64,000 nucleotides of DNA from Cyanophora paradoxa (Eukaryota; Glaucocystophyceae; Cyanophorales; Cyanophoraceae). The stretch spans positions 1 to 64,000 of the forward strand of contig QPMI01000107.1 of NCBI GenBank assembly GCA_004431415.1, written 5' to 3'. The position numbers were made by a program, and so were the translations under genes. Below the pieces are notes generated by a model. The model had not been told where the DNA came from and ran no database searches. It worked only from the letters and a program-made list of their open reading frames with translations. This document shows positions 35,601 through 50,600 of the stretch, piece after piece (position 1 is the stretch's first letter; every line of letters begins with the position of its first letter).

Positions 35601-38600
35601 CGGAGCTGTACCGGGACGGCAAGCTCATCGTCACGCTTCCGACGCCTGGGCAGTGCACCCCGTGCCAGTCAGCATCCGCGGAGTGCTGCCTTGTGTACGA
35701 GGACAAGGCCGGCCTCTCGCCGGGCCACGCGTACAACTACACGGCGCTGCTGACGGTTGACAACGGGGGCGTGCGCGTCACGTCGCCCGAGTCGCCGAAG
35801 ACCGAGCTGTGGACCGCCCTGCCTGCGCCGCGGCCGGTGATCGATGGGACGACTCCGGTACCCTCGGTGACGGTGAACGTGTCCCTGCCCGCGAACCTCG
35901 AGGATGTTGTGGTCGCGACCAAGTGCTGGGAGAACGCCGCCACGACGCCCTCGCTCTCTAGCCTGACGAACGAGCCGTTCCTGGCGCTCTTCAGTGTGTC
36001 GAACGAGCAGTTCGTGGTGACGAGCACTTCCAACTTAGTAAGCATGCCTTCCGTCGACTGGGCGACGACCTACGTGTGGGTGTGCGTGTACCTCGGCAAG
36101 GGGGAGTCGAGGAGCGAGCCGGGCAACGTGACGGTGACGCTGCCGCCGAAGGCCCCAACCCTCGACATGAACGTGTTGAATCAGACAAGCGTCGAGGTCA
36201 CTATCGGTATACCTCATGGACCGAGCCAAAATTTATCGGATCAAGTCATTCTGATTTGCAACGGTACTGCTGCGGCGTACAGCCCCATCATTATTCCTGC
36301 TTCTGACATGGTCGCGTCTTACACTCACGTGCTCACGGGATTGAAGCCTGGCGAGGTCATTGCGTGCAATGCGGTCCTCAATTCGACAGCGGGCAAGTCT
36401 CTACCATCCGACGCCGATAACGTGGGCAACGATGGCGATTCCACAGTTGCGCAGACTTGGCCTGCGGATAGGGCAGCAGTGACTGTTGTGGACGTGAACA
36501 GCACTGCGATCTTTATGGAACTCTTTGTGCCCATTACAGCTGGTGTCGAGGTGAACAGAATTCTGGTGTTCCGCGGAGAGCAACTGGCGGGCAACCTCTC
36601 TGCAGATTCATCAGTGTCGGCGACATCGACGACAACGAAATACACATTCACAGACGTTGGATTGGTTCCACAGACATTGTACACGTACTCAGTGATTTAC
36701 ACGACCCAAGGCGAGCCCTCAAAGCCGAGCGATCCGAAGAACGGGCGCACTGCACCGACAGCCCCGAAACTCACGTTGGTTTCCAATGGCTCGACAAACA
36801 TCACTTTCAGCATCGTATCCCCCGATCTCGATCGCGAACCTTTCACGGAGGATCACATTGTGCAAACTTTCGTCTATCGTGACGGGAGCACAATGCCGCT
36901 TGGGCTCTGCTCTGGCGAGAACTCAGTCAAGCAGTGTGTTGACGATTCCGTCCTCCCTGGGCACACGTACTCGTACACGGTCAAGTACGAGGGTGAAGGC
37001 ATAACCAACACAGTCCTGAGAAGCACGAACATGATCAACTCGTACAGCGCCGAAGCGTCCCTCCCGAACGTCGTTGTGGGTCGGCCACCAAGGCCCGTCC
37101 TGACACACGATACGCTCACGCCCACGAGTGTCAAGATCAACATCGAATATCCCACGGATGAAAATCTTCAGGAGATCACCGAAACGGTCATCACTCGCAA
37201 CGGGACTGGGGACCAGCCGACCGTGTCGCCGCTGTACGCGCCGCACACCTCGGACAACGGCCGGGCCCCGGGATCGACGGAGACGTACGTCGCCGTGTTC
37301 AAGACCGCCGGGGAGGACTCGGACCCGTCGGAGCCGGTGACGGTGACGCACCCGCCGCCGAACCCACCAGCGCTCTCGCCGCAGTCGGTGCCGCCCACGC
37401 ACACGGCGACATCCCTCAAGTTCCGCATCACCATGCCCAAGGATGGCGACGTCAAGCTCATGCCCTGGATCACGGGTATCGTCGTTTACCGAGACGGCGC
37501 TTTCCTGGAGCGTATTTCCAGCAGCAACATCGTCGGGAATACCGCGAACAACTGGTACGACTTTACGGACAGCGGCCTGAGGCCGAACGGCACGTACACG
37601 TACAAGGCGCTGATCGAGACAGCGCTGATCAACTCGAGCTTCTCATCCGAGTTGCCGATGCAGACGGCCCGGGCGGGCGCTCCGAGGATCTCAAATGTGG
37701 AGACAGTGAGCACGACCGTGCTGAACGTCACCGTGGAGGACATCCCACCCAGCGCCTTTGGGTCGGTGAACGTGATGACGATACGGCTCCACAGCTCGAA
37801 CAGCTCAGTGGCGCTTCCGGATGCGCTGGCAAAGCTGGATGGTGCGTCGTCGGTCGTATTCACCGTGAGCAATCTGCAACCCGGCAAGCTGTACGAGTTC
37901 ACTGCGGACTACACGACGAAGGGCGTGCAGGAGCAGTCTGACGGCGCCGACTCGTTCATGAGCAGCCCTTCGATCGGCCGCACGATCCCGGAACCGCCCG
38001 TTCTTGCATTGGTCTCTGCAAACAAGTCTGCGGTCTTGATTGATGTTGCCAAGCCGACGTGCGTGTCTGCCGCTTCCTGCAGCGTGGACGGGGCGACGCA
38101 AGTTCAGCTGACGCGGTCGCCTGCTTGGCCTGTGGACGGCAAGGCCGACAAGCTCATCTTCTCTGCGGGTCTCCTCGAGGGCGTCTTCGTGGACACCGAT
38201 GTGGTCCCTGGACGTGAGTATACGTACCACGCGATCTTCATGACGGATGCCCTCACGGACGCGGAGTCTTCCGCTGTGTCGAACGTCATTATCGTGACCT
38301 GCGCTCCCTCAAAACCCAAGATCTACCGCCAGGCCTACAACTCGTCGTCGCTGACAATCCGCATCGAGTCTTCTTCAATGGACGCGAACGACGTTTTTGG
38401 TGCAAACGGCACCGAGATCTATCGCTCAGATATGGGCAGCGACCCCGTGGCGATCCTCGCCGCTGGGGTGTCTCAGTGGACGGACGCGGGCTGCTCCGAC
38501 GCCAACGAGTACACCTACACAGCGTTGTATACCACGGACACTGCGTCTGTTCGCGTTGTTTCTGAGACGTCAGATCCCGCGATTCTGTGGACTGCTGCCT

Positions 38601-41600
38601 CGCCCCCTGCTCTGACGCATATTGCAAACACCACAGCCCCGTCCTTTACTTTCAGCGTTCCCTACCCCACGAACAACGCCCCCATCGAAGCGACCGAGTG
38701 CCGGCGGAATGTGTCGACTGTGCTCGACACCATGTACCGCGGGAGCACCGGGAACACGACGCTGCACGACTACAAGAACGGGCTCGTGTGGGCAACCACG
38801 TACTGCTACACCTGCAAGTTCCGGGGCGATGGCGGCACTGATGCCGGCGGCGATGTCGGCGACACGATCAGTGCTGAGTCGATTCCGCGATGCGTCACTG
38901 CGCGCCCGTCTACGCCAAAGATCAGCGGAAGGGCACTTAACGAGACAACGATTGAGCTTTCTGTGGCGGTAGATGACCTCGCCAGCCACGAGCTCATGAC
39001 AAGCGTCCTTATCAGCTTCACGCACGTTGAAAATGGCACATCAACCACCTTCATCCTTGCGAAGTCGGACGTGCTCAACGTGACGCTGTACCACGCGACG
39101 CTGGACGTCCCAGTGCTGGCAGATTCGCTGTACTCCTTCCAGGCCCAGCTGCAGTCCGATGTTGGACCGTCCGACTGGTCTCGGCCTGGCGCCGCTCTCA
39201 CTCCCCCCGCCAAGGCTCCCTCGCTCCAGTACGCCGACAAGATCAGCAACAGCACTCTCGGCTTTGCGTTCACGCTCCCTGAGTCTGCCGACATAGATGT
39301 TCAGGAAATCGTTATCATCCGCAACGGGACGGAGCTCGCGCGCTTGGTCGATTCAGCTCGCTACTTTGAGGACACTGGGCTTGAACCCGGCCAGCTGTAC
39401 GAGTACATCGCCTACTACACGACGCCCGGAGGCCCGGTGGAGACTTCGGAGAACAGCACGTCGCTCTTTGAGTGGACGGCGCCCACTGCGCCCGTCGTGA
39501 CGCAGACTGCGGGGATGCCGCCCACAGTGACGACCGTCTTCCTCAGCATTGCTTGCCCGGATGCGTCGGTTCGCGCCGTGAACCACACGTACGTGTACCG
39601 CAGCGACAAGGGAGCCAACGAGCCCGTCTGTGAAGCGGTTGGGCTCCTCACGTCGTGCAACGACATCGATGTTGTGCCTGGCAAGAATTACACTTACACG
39701 GCTGAATTTATTGGTGTGAAGACGAGTTGGTACCACAAGGGCCGAAAGAGCGCCCCGTCACAACCTATCACCCTTGCAACAGCTATTCCCATACCGCCTG
39801 TTTTGACTTACGATACGCTCACGCCCACGAGCGTCAAGATCAACATCGAGTATCCTGCAGACACCGAGATGAAGGGAGTGATCATCAACACGGTCATCAC
39901 TCGCAACGGGACTGGGGACCAGCCGACCGTGTCGCCGCTGTACGCGCTGCACACCTCGGACAACGGCCGGGCCCCGGGATCGACGGAGACGTACGTCGCC
40001 GTGTTCAAGACCGCCGGGGAGGACTCGGACCCGTCGGAGCCGGTGACGGTGACGCACCCGCCGCCGAACCCACCAGCGCTCTCGCCGCAGTCGGTGCCGC
40101 CCACGCACACGGCGACATCCCTCAAGTTCCGCATCACCATGCCCAAGGATGGCGACGTCAAGCTCATGCCCTGGATCACGGGTATCGTCGTTTACCGAGA
40201 CGGCGCTTTCCTGGAGCGTATTTCCAGCAGCAACATCGTCGGGAATACCGCGAACAACTGGTACGACTTTACGGACAGCGGCCTGAGGCCGAACGGCACG
40301 TACACGTACAAGGCGCTGATCGAGACAGCGCTGATCAACTCGAGCTTCTCATCCGAGTTGCCGATGCAGACGGCCCGGGCGGGCGCTCCGAGGATCTCAA
40401 ATGTGGAGACAGTGAGCACGACCGTGCTGAACGTCACCGTGGAGGACATCCCACCCAGCGCCTTTGGGTCGGTGAACGTGATGACGATACGGCTCCACAG
40501 CTCGAACAGCTCAGTGGCGCTTCCGGATGCGCTGGCAAAGCTGGATGGTGCGTCGTCGGTCGTATTCACCGTGAGCAATCTGCAACCCGGCAAGCTGTAC
40601 GAGTTCACTGCGGACTACACGACGAAGGGCGTGCAGGAGCAGTCTGACGGCGCCGACTCGTTCATGAGCAGCCCTTCGATCGGCCGCACGATCCCGGAAC
40701 CGCCCGTTCTTGCATTGGTCTCTGCAAACAAGTCTGCGGTCTTGATTGATGTTGCCAAGCCGACGTGCGTGTCTGCCGCTTCCTGCAGCGTGGACGGGGC
40801 GACGCAAGTTCAGCTGACGCGGTCGCCTGCTTGGCCTGTGGACGGCAAGGCCGACAAGCTCATCTTCTCTGCGGGTCTCCTCGAGGGCGTCTTCGTGGAC
40901 ACGGACGTTCTTCCAGGCGTAAACTATACGTACCATGCCATCTACGTGACTGATGTTATCACTGATGCTCAGCAATCGTCAGCATCGAACTACATCTGGA
41001 TCGTCACCTCCGCCCTCCGGCCTACAGTTTCTAGTCAGGGCAAGTTCTCGACAAACACATCCATCAAAGTCACGATCTCCACAACAGCAGATGCAGACCT
41101 GGCCATCCGCACCGAGTTGTTCCGAAATGGCTCCGAAGCCAATCACTGGGACGGTATCCCGCCCAGGTCACGAGACTGGACTAACACGGATCTCCTTCCC
41201 GGGACGCCATATGAATTCTACGCGAAAATCATTATGCCTACGATGCCTGAAACAGTAATCGTGGAATCAGAGCCATCGTTCAGCATTATTGCCTGGACCG
41301 CCGTCAACGCTCCCACTCCTTATGTGGCTAGCAAAACCGCCGACCCGTCCGTGAACATCAGTGTTCCTCTGCCGAGCGACCACACTATGGACGTGGTGAC
41401 AGCTACACGTTGCACTCGCACAGACGAAGTCACCAAGGAAACAACGGACTCGACAGTTCGGGGTGAACTGATTATTGAGACGACGACCACCGTGAACTTC
41501 GTGGGGGTATACACATACACGTGCGTTTTTGATGGCAAGGGAAGCACGACTAGCGCGTCGGGCGCAGTCACGGTCACACTGCCGCCGAAGGCCCCCGTTG

Positions 41601-44600
41601 TGACCATGGCGATGGCGGACTCGAACAACATCACCGTCACAGTCGACATCTTGAATCACATCCGAAGCAAGCAGCTCTCCACCGACTACCAGCTGACCTG
41701 CAACGACACGAACACGGCGCGCACGGTGGACATCGTGCTGACTGGGCCGGCGACGGTGACCCTCGCTGCCCTGCAGCCGAGCACCACGTACTCGTGCTGG
41801 GCGAAGGCAACGTCGTCGGCGGGCGACTCGCAGAACTCGAACACCGCGTCGGCGACGACGGACGACTCGCCCAAGCCGACCGTCTCGACGACCGACGTCA
41901 ACGCGACCGCCGTGTGGGTGAAGGTGACGCTGCCGGCGCTCATCCCCAATGTCGCTGTGAGCGGCGTGCGGATCTGGCGGGCGACGGACGAGAACGACGC
42001 GTCGTCCTGGAGCGCGTGGGAGGTCGTCGCGACGGTCTCGAGTGCGGATGCCGACGGGGCGTACCGCTACGTGGATGGGGCCCGGGCGTCGCAGACGAGG
42101 TACCGGTACAAGGCGGTGTTCCTCACGCCTGCGTACTCGAAGGAGAGCGATCCTCAGAACGCCCGCACCGGCCCGCCGGCGCCCGAGCTGACACTGAACT
42201 ACGCGAAGGCCTACGAGGTGAAGCTCAACGTCACCCAGAGCGGCCTCAAGACCTCTTTCGTCGCCCAGACGCTGATCTGGCGCAACGATACGCGAATCTG
42301 CACCACGGGGCCCGACGCGCTCGACTCGTGCCTTGACAACAGCGCCGCCGACGTCAGCCCCGGCATCACGTACAAGTACGTGGCGCAGTACAGAGGCATT
42401 GCCTTCTACGGTGGGGCGCCCGACAATCAGAAGTTCGGGGAATTCTCGGCTCCGCTCTACGTGACGACGCCGCTGGTTGTGAAGCCGAGCATCACGCACG
42501 AGAAGATCACCGCGACGACCGCGGAGGTCTGCGTGACGTACCCGGCAGACGACAGCCGCTTCGAGATCAAGACGACGGAGTTCTCCCGCCTGTACCTTCC
42601 GGAGGCCGAAGTGAACACGTTCTCGATCACGAGGACAGCCGCGGCCAAGGACTGCAAGACGCTCACGGGCCTGGAGCCGGCGACGACGTCGAACATCACG
42701 GCTCACTACACGACGACGGGCGTGAACTCAACGACCTCGGACGTCCTGCAGGTGACGCAGGCGAGCCCGGCGGCGCCGTCGCTGTCCGTGAACTTCGACC
42801 CGGCCTACCCGAACGCGACAGCCGTCAAGGTCCGGGTGAAGTACCCGACGCAGCCAGCAGATTCGAGCATGCAGACGAACCCGGAGGAGGATCTCTTGCC
42901 GGTCGTCACCCGCATCGACCTGTACCGCAACGGCTCGCTCGTCGGCTCGCAGACTGCTGTCAGTACGACGGACACGTACGTGTTCATCGACGGCCGGCTC
43001 GCCCCGGGCCTGCTCTACTTCTACGAGGCGACGCTGTTCACCGAGTTCACGAACTCGCCGAACAAGTCGGCCCTGGCAGAGACGGACATCGCGGCCAAGC
43101 CCACGATCACGGCGACCGGCATCGACCGCAACACGTCAGCAATCACGCTGGTGGTGGACCACCCGGTGCCGGAGCAGGCGGCCGCTGTGACGATCCGCAT
43201 CTACCGCTCGGAGGAGCAGACCGGGACGTACCTGGAGATCGCGGAGATCCAGAGCAAGCCTGAGCCGCAAGACGTGTACACGTACACGGACACCAGCCGT
43301 GCGGCGGGGACGCGGTACTGGTACAAGGCGGAGTACACGACGTTCGGCGAGCCGGACGGAATCGCTGGCAAGGTTTCGGAACTGAGCGTCGCGGACGGGG
43401 CGTGGACCGCGCCGGCGCCGCCGGCTTTCAGCCTGAGCTCGGCCGAGGTCACGGATTCGGGCGTGGTGAATGTCATCCTGCAGGTGGCGCCGTCGTTGAC
43501 GGGCAACTCCGTGACTGGCTTGGTGATCTCGCGCGATGACACGGGTGCCATCATCTGCTCCATGCTTGATTCACCTCAGTGGGTCAACGGTGTGGTCGGC
43601 ACTGCGGCGTGCGAGGACGACGACGCGGAGCCCGCGGTGACATACACGTACACGGCCCACTACGTCGGGGAAGAGGAATTGACGAGCAAGCGCGCGCACT
43701 TCAATGTGACGACGCCGCCCGAGGCGCCGGCGGTCGTCAAGGGCCCGTACCTGGCGACGACCTCGTCCATTAGCGTGGAGATCGAGCTTCCCGCGGGTTG
43801 GGAGAAGAGCAACGGCACGGAGCTGTACCGGGACGGCAAGCTCATCGTCACGCTTCCGACGCCTGGGCAGTGCAGCCCTTGCCAGTCAGCGTCCGCGGAG
43901 TGCTGCCTTGTGTACGAGGACAAGGCCGGCCTCTCGCCGGGCCACGCGTACAACTACACGGCGCTGCTGACGGTCGACAACGGGGGCGTGCGTGTCACCT
44001 CGCCGGAGTCGCCGAAGACCGAGCTGTGGACCGCCCTTCCTGCGCCGCGGCCGGTGATCGGTGGCACGACTGCGGTACCCTCGGTGACGGTGAACGTGTC
44101 CCTGCCCGCGAACCTCGAGGATGTTGTGGTCGCGACCAAGTGCTGGGAGAACGCCGCCACGACGCCCTCGCTCGCAAGCCTGACAAACGAGCCGTTCATG
44201 GCGCTCTTCTGTGTGTCGAACGAGCAGTTCGTGGTGACGAGCACTTCCAACTTGGCCAGCATGCCTTCCGTCGACTGGGCGACGACCTACGTGTGGGTGT
44301 GCGTGTACCTCGGCAAGGGAGAGTCGAGGAGCGAGCCGGGCAACGTGACGGTGACGCTGCCGCCGAAGGCCCCCGTCGTTGCGATGACAATGGTCGACTC
44401 AAACACCATCAACGTGACAGTCGACATCCAGAACCACGCTGCCAGCAAGCAGCTCTCCACCGACTACCAGCTGACCTGCAACGACACGAACACGGCGCGC
44501 ACGGTGGACATCGTGCTGACTGGGCCGGCGACGGTGACCCTCGCTGCCCTGCAGCCGAGCACCACGTACTCGTGCTGGGCGAAGGCAACGTCGTCGGCGG

Positions 44601-47600
44601 GCGACTCGCAGAACTCGAACACCGCGTCGGCGACGACGGACGACTCGCCCAAGCCGACCGTCTCGACGACCGACGTCAACGCGACCGCCGTGTGGGTGAA
44701 GGTGACGCTGCCGGCGCTCATCCCCAATGTTGCTGTGAGCGGCGTGCGGATCTGGCGGGCGACGGACGAGAACGACGCGCCGTCCTGGAGCGCGTGGGAG
44801 GTCGCCGCGACGGTCTCGAGTGCGGATGCCGACGGGGCGTACCGCTACGTGGATGGGGCCCGGGCGTCGCAGACGAGGTACCGGTACAAGGCGGTGTTCC
44901 TCACGCCGGCGTACTCGAAGGAGAGCGATCCTCAGAACGCCCGCACCGGCCCGCCGGCGCCCGAGCTGACGCTGAACTACGCGAAGGCCTACGAGGTGAA
45001 GCTCAACGTCACCCAGAGCGGCCTCAAGACCTCTTTCGTCGCCCAGACGCTGATCTGGCGCAACGATACGCGAATCTGCACCACGGGGCCCGACGCGCTC
45101 GACTCGTGCCTTGACAACAGCGCCGCCGATGTCAGCCCCGGCATCGCGTACAAGTATGTGGCACAGTACATAGGCGTGGCCTTCTACGGCGGGGCGCCTG
45201 ACGACCAGAAGTTCGGGGAATTCTCGGCTCCGCTCTACGTGACGACGCCGCTGGTTGTGAAGCCGAGCATCACGCACGAGAAGATCACCGCGACGACCGC
45301 GGAGGTCTGCGTGACGTACCCGGCAGACGACAGCCGCTTCGAGATCAAGACGACGGAGTTCTCCCGCCTGTACCTTCCGGAGGCCGAAGTGAACACGTTC
45401 TCGATCACGAGGACAGCCGCGGCCAAGGACTGCAAGACGCTCACGGGCCTGGAGCCGGCGACGACGTCGAACATCACGGCTCACTACACGACGACGGGCG
45501 TGAACTCAACGACCTCGGACGTCCTGCAGGTCACGCAGGCGAGCCCGGCGGCGCCGTCGCTGTCCGTGAACTTCGACCCGGCCTACCCGAACGCGACAGC
45601 CGTCAAGGTCCGGGTGAAGTACCCGACGCAGCCAGCAGATTCGAGCATGCAGACGAACCCGGAGGAGGACCTTCTGCCGGTCATCAAACGGATCGACCTG
45701 TTCCGCAACGGCTCGCTCGTCGGCTCGCAGACTGCTGTCGGTACGACGGACACGTACGTGTTCATCGACGGCGGGCTCGCCCCGGGCCTGCTCTACTTCT
45801 ACGAGGCGACGCTGTTCACCGAGTTCACGAACTCGCCGAACAAGTCGGCCCTGGCAGAGACGGACATCGCGGCCAAGCCCACGATCACGGCGACCGGCAT
45901 CGACCGCAACACGTCAGCAATCACGCTGGTGGTGGACCACCCGGTGCCGGAGCAGGCGGCCGCTGTGACGATCCGCATCTACCGCTCGGAGGAGCAGACC
46001 GGGACGTACCTGGAGATCGCGGAGATCCAGAGCAAGCCTGAGCCGCAAGACGTGTACACGTACACGGACACCAGCCGTGCGGCGGGGACGCGGTACTGGT
46101 ACAAGGCGGAGTACACGACGTTCGGCGAGCCGGACGGAATCGCTGGCAAGGTTTCGGAACTGAGCGTCGCGGACGGGGCATGGACCGCGCCGGCGCCGCC
46201 GGCTTTCAGCCTGAGCTCGGCCGAGGTCACGGATTCGGGCGTGGTGAATGTCATCCTGCAGGTGGCGCCGTCGTTGACGGGCAACTCCGTGACTGGCTTG
46301 GTGATCTCGCGCGATGACACGGGTGCCATCATCTGCTCCATGCTTGATTCACCTCAGTGGGTCAACGGTGTGGTCGGCACTGCGGCGTGCGAGGACGACG
46401 ACGCGGAGCCCGCGGTGACATACACGTACACGGCCTACTACGTCGGGGAAGAGGAATTGACGAGCAAGCGCGCGCACTTCAATGTGACGACGCCGCCCGA
46501 GGCGCCGGCGGTCGTCAAGGGCCCGTACCTGGCGACGACCTCGTCCATCAGCGTGGAGATCGAGCTTCCCGCGGGTTGGGAGAAGAGCAACGGCACGGAG
46601 CTGTACCGGGACGGCAAGCTCATCGTCACGCTTCCGACGCCTGGGCAGTGCAGCCCTTGCCAGTCAGCGTCCGCGGAGTGCTGCCTTGTGTACGAGGACA
46701 AGGCCGGCCTCTCGCCGGGCCACGCGTACAACTACACGGCGCTGCTGACGGTCGACAACGGGGGCGTGCGTGTCACCTCGCCGGAGTCGCCGAAGACCGA
46801 GCTGTGGACCGCCCTTCCTGCGCCGCGGCCGGTGATCGGTGGCACGACTGCGGTACCCTCGGTGACGGTGAACGTGTCCCTGCCCGCGAACCTCGAGGAT
46901 GTTGTGGTCGCGACCAAGTGCTGGGAGAACGCCGCCACGACGCCCTCGCTCGCAAGCCTGACAAACGAGCCGTTCATGGCGCTCTTCTGTGTGTCGAACG
47001 AGCAGTTCGTGGTGACGAGCACTTCCAACTTGGCCAGCATGCCTTCCGTCGACTGGGCGACGACCTACGTGTGGGTGTGCGTGTACCTCGGCAAGGGGGA
47101 GTCGAGGAGCGAGCCGGGTAACGTGACGGTGACGCTGCCGCCGAAGGCCCCCGTCGTTGCGATGACAATGGTCGACTCAAACACCATCAACGTGACAGTC
47201 GACATCCAGAACCACGCTGCCAGCAAGCAGCTCTCCACCGACTACCAGCTGACCTGCAACGACACGAACACGGCGCGCACGGTGGACATCGTGCTGACTG
47301 GGCCGGCGATGGTGACCCTCGCTGCCCTGCAGCCGAGCACCACGTACTCGTGCTGGGCGAAGGCAACGTCGTCGGCGGGCGACTCGCAGAACTCGAACAC
47401 CGCGTCGGCGACGACGGACGACTCGCCCAAGCCGACCGTCTCGACGACCGACGTCAACGCGACCGCCGTGTGGGTGAAGGTGACGCTGCCGGCGCTCATC
47501 CCCAATGTCGCTGTGAGCGGCGTGCGGATCTGGCGGGCGACGGACGAGAACGACGCGTCGTCCTGGAGCGCGTGGGAGGTCGTCGCGACGGTCTCGAGTG

Positions 47601-50600
47601 CGGATGCCGACGGGGCGTACCGCTACGTGGATGGGGGACGCGCGTCGCAGACGAGGTACCGGTACAAGGCGGTGTTCCTCACGCCTGCGTACTCGAAGGA
47701 GAGCGATCCTCAGAACGCCCGCACCGGCCCGCCGGCGCCCGAGCTGACACTGAACTACGCGAAGGCCTACGAGGTGAAGCTCAACGTCACCCAGAGCGGC
47801 CTCAAGACCTCTTTCGTCGCCCAGACGCTGATCTGGCGCAACGATACGCGAATCTGCACCACGGGGCCCGACGCGCTCGACTCGTGCCTTGACAACAGCG
47901 CCGCCGATGTCAGCCCCGGCATCACGTACAAGTATGTGGCACAGTACAGAGGCGTGGCCTTCTACGGCGGGGCGCCTGACGACCAGAAGTTCGGGGAATT
48001 CTCGGCTCCGCTCTACGTGACGACGCCGCTGGTTGTGAAGCCGAGCATCACGCACGAGAAGATCACCGCGACGACCGCGGAGGTCTGCGTGACGTACCCG
48101 GCAGACGACAGCCGCTTCGAGATCAAGACGACGGAGTTCTCCCGCCTGTACCTTCCGGAGGCCGAAGTGAACACGTTCTCGATCACGAGGACAGCCGCGG
48201 CCAAGGACTGCAAGACGCTCACGGGCCTGGAGCCGGCGACGACGTCGAACATCACGGCTCACTACACGACGACGGGCGTGAACTCAACGACCTCGGACGT
48301 CCTGCAGGTGACGCAGGCCATTCCTGCCTCCCCCGTCCTCGCGCTGGACTCGGTCAACTCCTCTCCGAGCTTCCCCACCGCGACCGTCGTGAAGGTCAAG
48401 GTCACCTATCCAACCCGTGCGCCCGAGGCGAACACGATCCCTGGAGAGGACCTCAGGCCCGTCGTCACGAGGATCGACCTGTACCGCGATGGAATGCTGG
48501 CCGCCTCTCAGACGATGGCTGCACCGCGCACCGTCGACTTCTTCGTGTTCACGGACTCCGGTCTCCCGCCAGGACTGACTTTCGCCTACGAGGCGGCCCT
48601 CTTCACGCTCTACTCCAAGTCGCCGAACGGATCGCTGTCTGCCAAGACGAAGGACCCCGCGGCGCCAACCCTCGCTGCGAAGGGCATTGATGCCACGTCC
48701 GTGAAGGTGACGGTGGCGAAGCCCGTGCCGGAGCAGGATGCTGCGGTCGCAATCCGCATCTACACCGCAGCCTCGGAGGAGGGCCCCTACAGCAAGCTCA
48801 CCGAGATTCTCAAGACGTCGACGACCTACGAGTACACTCACAGTGGCCTGGCGGCAGGCTCGGAGTACTGGTACAAGGCGGACTACACCACGGCCGGCAA
48901 GCCGAGTCAGACATCAGGCGTGGACTCGCCGAACAGTACTGCCGACAGTGCCTGGACCTCGCCGAACCCGCCAGTCCTGTCGCTCACCTCGTCCACCACC
49001 GCGTCCTCCGGCGACGCGTCGACGAGCATCCTGCACGTTGAGCCGTCGACTCCGGATGACGACATTACCGTGCTCGTGCTCGAGCGTTTCCGCGGAGGCT
49101 TCCTCTGCAAGGTGAACAGCTCCTGGGCTGGTGACACTCCGGGCGTGACCGACTGCACCGACGACGACGCGTCCCCTGCAACGCCGTACACGTACGTGGC
49201 GTACTACATCGGCAAGGACGGCATGGAGAGCACTCGCGTGAACATCACGATCACGACGCCGCCGGGATCGCCGACGGTGGTGCAGGGCCCGTACCCAGCC
49301 ACCACCACGACCACGAGCGTCCAGATTGAGCTCCCTCAGAGGTGGGTGGAGAGCAACGGCACGGAGCTGTACCGCGACGGCCAGCTGATCGCAACGCTGC
49401 CGAACACGTGCACGCCCTGCAGCGCGCCGACCGGATGCTGCCTGCTGTTCAACGACACCGGTCTCGTCACGGGCCGCGCGTACAACTACACTGCCTTGCT
49501 CACGGTTGACAACGACGGCGTGGTCGTGAAGTCGCCGCTGTCTGATCCGAAGGAGCTCTGGACCGCCCTTCCCGCGCCCCAGCCTGTTGTGGTCTCGACC
49601 ACGACGGGCCCGTCGGTCACCGTGAGCGTGCCTCTTCCAGCCGGTCTGGAGGGGGTGGTCACGAGCACGGTCTGCTGGGAGGATACCACGCCGGGCACGA
49701 CGTTCACGGTCTCGAACGGCCAGTTCACTTTCACGAGCTCGAGCGCGCCGTACACGGTCGACTTTGCGCTGTCGTACGTCTGGGTGTGCGAGTTCAAGGG
49801 CAAGGGAGGCACGACCAGCCAGACGGGCCAGGTGGATCCGACGCTGCCGCCGGCGGCGCCCAACCTCGAGATGACCCCGCTGAACTCGACGACCATCATG
49901 GTTACAGTCACCATCGACAATGACGCCAGCAAGGCGTTGACGAACTCGACGATCCTCGTGTGCAACGGCACTGCTGGCACGCAGACGATTGCGCCCAGCC
50001 CGTCCGGCGTGACCGTCGTCTACCTGACCGTGCTGCCCGGCGAGGTCATCTCCTGCAACGCAGTCCTCGACTCGCCGGCCGGCAAGTCGGACAAGTCCGA
50101 CAGCGACTCCAGCAACGGCCAGGAGGGCGATCCGGTGGTGGTCCAGACGCAGTACCCGCCCAAGCCCACTGTGACTTGGAAGCGTGACCCCACAACGAAC
50201 CAGTCGGTCTGCGTCAACGTCTACGTCCCCGCGACCGAGGGCATCACGATTGGGAACGTGTACTTGTACCTCGTCCAGTCGGATGGCACCCTGTCCGCGT
50301 CCGCGGTGTTCTCCGGAGCGTGGGGCTCGGGCGACACGCAGAAATGTCCGGGCGGCCTGAACTCGTTCACGAACTACAACTACACTGCGCGGTACGACAC
50401 GCAAGGCGCGCCGTCCGTGCTTGCCGACCTCACGAGGACGTGGACGCGCCCGTCCCCGCCGATCGGCACGAACGGGACGCGGGGCGCCCAGTGGCTCCAG
50501 TTCGTCTTCACGGACATGGACGCCTCAGGGAACGGCGCTGCCCTCCGCGTGCTCAAGGAGCAGAGCGACACCGACGCAGCCCTGTTGGCCACGTACCAGT

